Assembly: GCF_001466305.1 (NCBI RefSeq)
Contig: NZ_JWID01000013.1
Coordinates: forward strand, 1-45,069
From: Defluviitalea phaphyphila
GTDB taxonomy: Bacteria; Bacillota; Clostridia; Lachnospirales; Defluviitaleaceae
DNA length: 45,069 nucleotides
Reading direction: 5' to 3'
Position numbers and translations under genes: made by a program. Positions 43,353 through 45,069 of this stretch are shown here, one piece after another. The first letter of the stretch is position 1. Each line of letters starts with the position of its first letter. The notes beneath the pieces are model-generated. The model saw nothing but the letters and a program-made list of their open reading frames with translations, was not told the DNA's origin and ran no database searches.

Positions 43353-43646
43353 TTACACATATATTGCTACTACCATTAATGTTATCCCTGCTACTAAAAA
43401 TATAATCCTAGTTTTAAAATTCCAATCTCTTGAGTTTTTTAAGTTTACTATATAATGTCTTTTGATATTATTAGGCAAATTATAAATTACTTCTATTAAA
43501 TTATCTTTTAATTCTTTAACTATAATATGAATATCTCCATATATATTTTTACCTGTATAATGATGCTCAGAATTTATTACTTCTTTTTTTAAAAATACAT
43601 CCTCAAAAAATGCTCCCTTTGTGAAAAAGATTTTAAAATAAAAAAA
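43353..43646 (-). pseudogene. Open frame without start codon, probable gene remnant
   Basis: A frame of about 97 codons is open from a stop near 43647 to the TAA at 43353. It reads KGAFFEDVFLKKEVINSEHH, then GKNIYGDIHIIVKELKDN, and ends in a hydrophobic helix FLVAGITLMVVAIYV, a likely C-terminal membrane anchor. The only ATG is inside that helix and no GTG or TTG has a fitting ribosome binding site. It may be the 3' part of a decayed gene or a gene using an unusual start. The stretch 43650-43840 shows nothing further. Confidence 0.4.
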
Positions 43647-43841
43647 CTAAGTGAATAATTTTAAAATTAAACTTTTTAACATAAACCTTCTCCATATTTA
43701 TTTCTAAATATATTTAAGATATTTTAAATTATAGCATACTTAAACTGATTAAAAACAACATCTTATAATTAAATAAGTCTAAAGATATCTAAAATTTTTA
43801 GATAATTTTAACAATAAAATTTAATCTTTTAAAAATATAAA

Positions 43842-43884
43842 TAAAAAATAATCCTCTCTTAATTAGAGAAGAAATTATTAATGT
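43842..43884 (-). terminator. Intrinsic terminator of the DUF4846 gene
   Basis: On the minus strand AATAATTTCTTCTCT pairs with AGAGAGGATTATT (with G-U and an internal loop), followed by TTTTTTATTT. It starts ten bases after the stop codon. Confidence 0.65.
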
Positions 43885-43893
43885 TTTAAAATT

Positions 43894-44856
43894 TTAGTAA
43901 GAGGACTCACCTTCAAATCGCTTTAAATCATCTTTTGAAAATGTCCATTCTGGTGTTTTAAGTACATCTCCAAAATTTAATGAATACCAAGGACTTATTT
44001 TTTCATTTTGTAAGTTTTTTAGTAAATGAATATCCTGTGCTGGCATATAACTCTGAGCTAATAAAAACAGCTTTTCTCCAGTTTCTTTGTTTTCAGCCAT
44101 ATCTACTACAATAACACAATGTCCAGGACTTCCCCCCTGTATGAAAACATCTCCTATTTTCATCTCTTCAATAGGGACTGATACCATTTCTTGTGATAAG
44201 GAAAGAGTTCCTGCATAAGAAAATACCATATCCAGATATTTTCTAAACGACTGATAATCATTTAAATTATCTGCCCTTTTTACCCAACTGACATTATTTC
44301 CATCAATAGCAATTCTATATCCTTCCATCCACTTTTTATAATCTGCTCTAAAGCCATTGGTAAAATTAAAATGGATTTCATCAAATCTTTCCTGACTATA
44401 TAGATATTCAGCTCTTAACCTTATTACTGCATCTGCACACTGCTGCAGGTCTCTCTCCCCGATATCCATATCAATAACAGCATCATAAACATTAGCTGTT
44501 TTAGTCTTTCCATTATAATAGTGTACCTTTTCTCCATGGGGCTTTAGGGGTAAATTCCTAAGATAATAAGCAAAAGAATCTTCTTTTACATCAATTCTTT
44601 CATAGCCCTCAGGCGTTGGTATTCTATCCTGTATTACCATACCTTCTAGGTTTAAGATTACTCTTTCTTCTCTTTCTTCTATTTCTTTGGAAATAACTTG
44701 TTCTTTTTCATCACTACTAACTGTTTCTTCTTGATTTGGGTTTTCTGAAATTTCTGTTTTATCACTATCTAACTCTGTTTGTGTACAGCCTGAAGTTAAA
44801 ACTAATAATGCAATAATTGCTGCAATTAATAATTTTATATGAACTTTATAATTCAT
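43894..44856 (-). CDS. DUF4846-type lipoprotein
   Basis: This exported lipid-anchored protein has 320 residues; the signal peptide ends in the lipobox VLTSGC (Cys24), followed by an acidic, Ser/Glu-rich linker to about 65. The body has features I associate with DUF4846: a start around RIPTPEGYERIDVKEDSFAYYLR, YDAVIDMDIGERDLQQCADA, FTNGFRADYKKWMEGYRI and the late GDVFIQGGSPGHCVIVVDMA, whose Gly-His-Cys could be functional. No activity is known to me. It sits right behind CRISPR array 3 on the same strand and could be transcribed from that leader. Confidence 0.82.
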   Translation of the reverse strand: MNYKVHIKLLIAAIIALLVLTSGCTQTELDSDKTEISENPNQEETVSSDEKEQVISKEIEEREERVILNLEGMVIQDRIPTPEGYERIDVKEDSFAYYLRNLPLKPHGEKVHYYNGKTKTANVYDAVIDMDIGERDLQQCADAVIRLRAEYLYSQERFDEIHFNFTNGFRADYKKWMEGYRIAIDGNNVSWVKRADNLNDYQSFRKYLDMVFSYAGTLSLSQEMVSVPIEEMKIGDVFIQGGSPGHCVIVVDMAENKETGEKLFLLAQSYMPAQDIHLLKNLQNEKISPWYSLNFGDVLKTPEWTFSKDDLKRFEGESSY

Positions 44857-44884
44857 TTTCTTCCTCTTTTCGTACTAATATTCT

Positions 44885-44981
44885 GTTTCAATTCCTCATA
44901 GGTAGGCTAGAAACTATTTATGAAAAATATTTATACTTGTGATTTTTGCGGGTTTCAATTCCTCATAGGTAGGCTAGAAAC
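44885..44981 (-). CRISPR. CRISPR array 3: two repeats, one spacer
   Basis: Two identical 30-base repeats (44885-44914 and 44952-44981) start GTTTCAATTCCTCATAGG and end TAGGCTAGAAAC on the plus strand, around a 37-base spacer. Minus-strand reading ends ATTGAAAC as in the other arrays, but the other half of the repeat differs from arrays 1 and 2. The leader follows on the right. This is a minimal array that could still make one crRNA. Confidence 0.88.
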
Positions 44982-45069
44982 CCATTTGATTGCTGTATTT
45001 ATCGCTATTTTATATTTTCTACGTCTTTTTAAAAATTCCTTCTTTTTTTATATATTTTTTTATAAAATG
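44982..45069 (-). promoter_or_regulatory. CRISPR leader of array 3, cut by window edge
   Basis: CCATTTGATTGCTGTATTTA and the following 68 bases match the leader at 34208 closely and those at 24160 and 33413 less closely. The minus-strand TATAAAAT box is kept. The sequence ends before the hairpin region. Confidence 0.85.

Overview
This window looks like a low-GC Firmicute chromosome, most likely an anaerobic member of the Clostridia. The evidence is strong A+T bias, AAGGAGG-type ribosome binding sites, intrinsic terminators, clostridial catabolic gene sets, a c-di-GMP riboswitch on a chemotaxis gene, and CRISPR repeats whose crRNA tag is ATTGAAAC. No rRNA, tRNA, transposase or cas1/cas2/cas6 gene was seen. 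Species cannot be fixed from this sequence.

Region 1 (206-9724, all minus) is a reductive pyrimidine or hydantoin operon. In transcription order it encodes an ABC ATPase, two permeases (the second broken by a frameshift), a lipoprotein binding protein whose halves appear circularly permuted, dihydropyrimidinase/hydantoinase, PreA, a small unknown protein, a carbamoyl-amino-acid amidohydrolase and a PucR-type regulator. Region 2 (9930-13307) holds a methyl-accepting chemotaxis protein behind a c-di-GMP-I riboswitch and two small unknown envelope proteins.

Region 3 (13471-23516, all minus) is an apparent carbohydrate operon under a GntR/UTRA regulator with two palindromic operators. It encodes a DhaK-type kinase subunit, a fucose/arabinose-isomerase-like enzyme, a LacD-like aldolase, a GntR/ketose-3-epimerase/DhaL composite ORF, a nucleoside hydrolase, an NhaC-type transporter, an iron alcohol dehydrogenase and a TauE/SafE exporter. 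Together these suggest glycoside cleavage, isomerisation, C3 epimerisation, phosphorylation, aldol cleavage to DHAP plus an aldehyde, and reduction of that aldehyde. The substrate is unknown.

Region 4 (23802-34378) is a type III CRISPR effector operon of III-C character (Cmr1-, Cmr6-, Cas10/Csx11-, Cmr4-, Cmr5- and Cmr3-like). It is bracketed by two short arrays with nearly identical leaders. The Cas10 lacks both the HD nuclease pair and the GGDD cyclase motif, while the Cmr4-like backbone keeps its likely target-cleaving Asp. A further leader with one decayed repeat runs directly into an unknown 181-codon gene, and the decayed repeat supplies that gene's ribosome binding site.

Region 5 (34666-42538) carries PTS genes: a GlcT/LicT antiterminator, a PtsG-like EIICBA behind a terminator, and a MngA/MngB-like pair for mannosylglycerate-type sugars. 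Region 6 (42566-45069) has an acetyltransferase, a start-less ORF, a DUF4846 lipoprotein and a third mini-array at the edge.

The feature tying the window together is a dispersed CRISPR-leader family. Seven whole or partial copies (about 92, 24160, 33413, 34208, 37743, 42768 and 44982) all point the same way. Six of them reach the distal end of the leader; five carry a conserved GTCGACC/GGTCGAC hairpin there and the sixth (42768) has lost it. Two sequence subfamilies of leader and repeat are visible.
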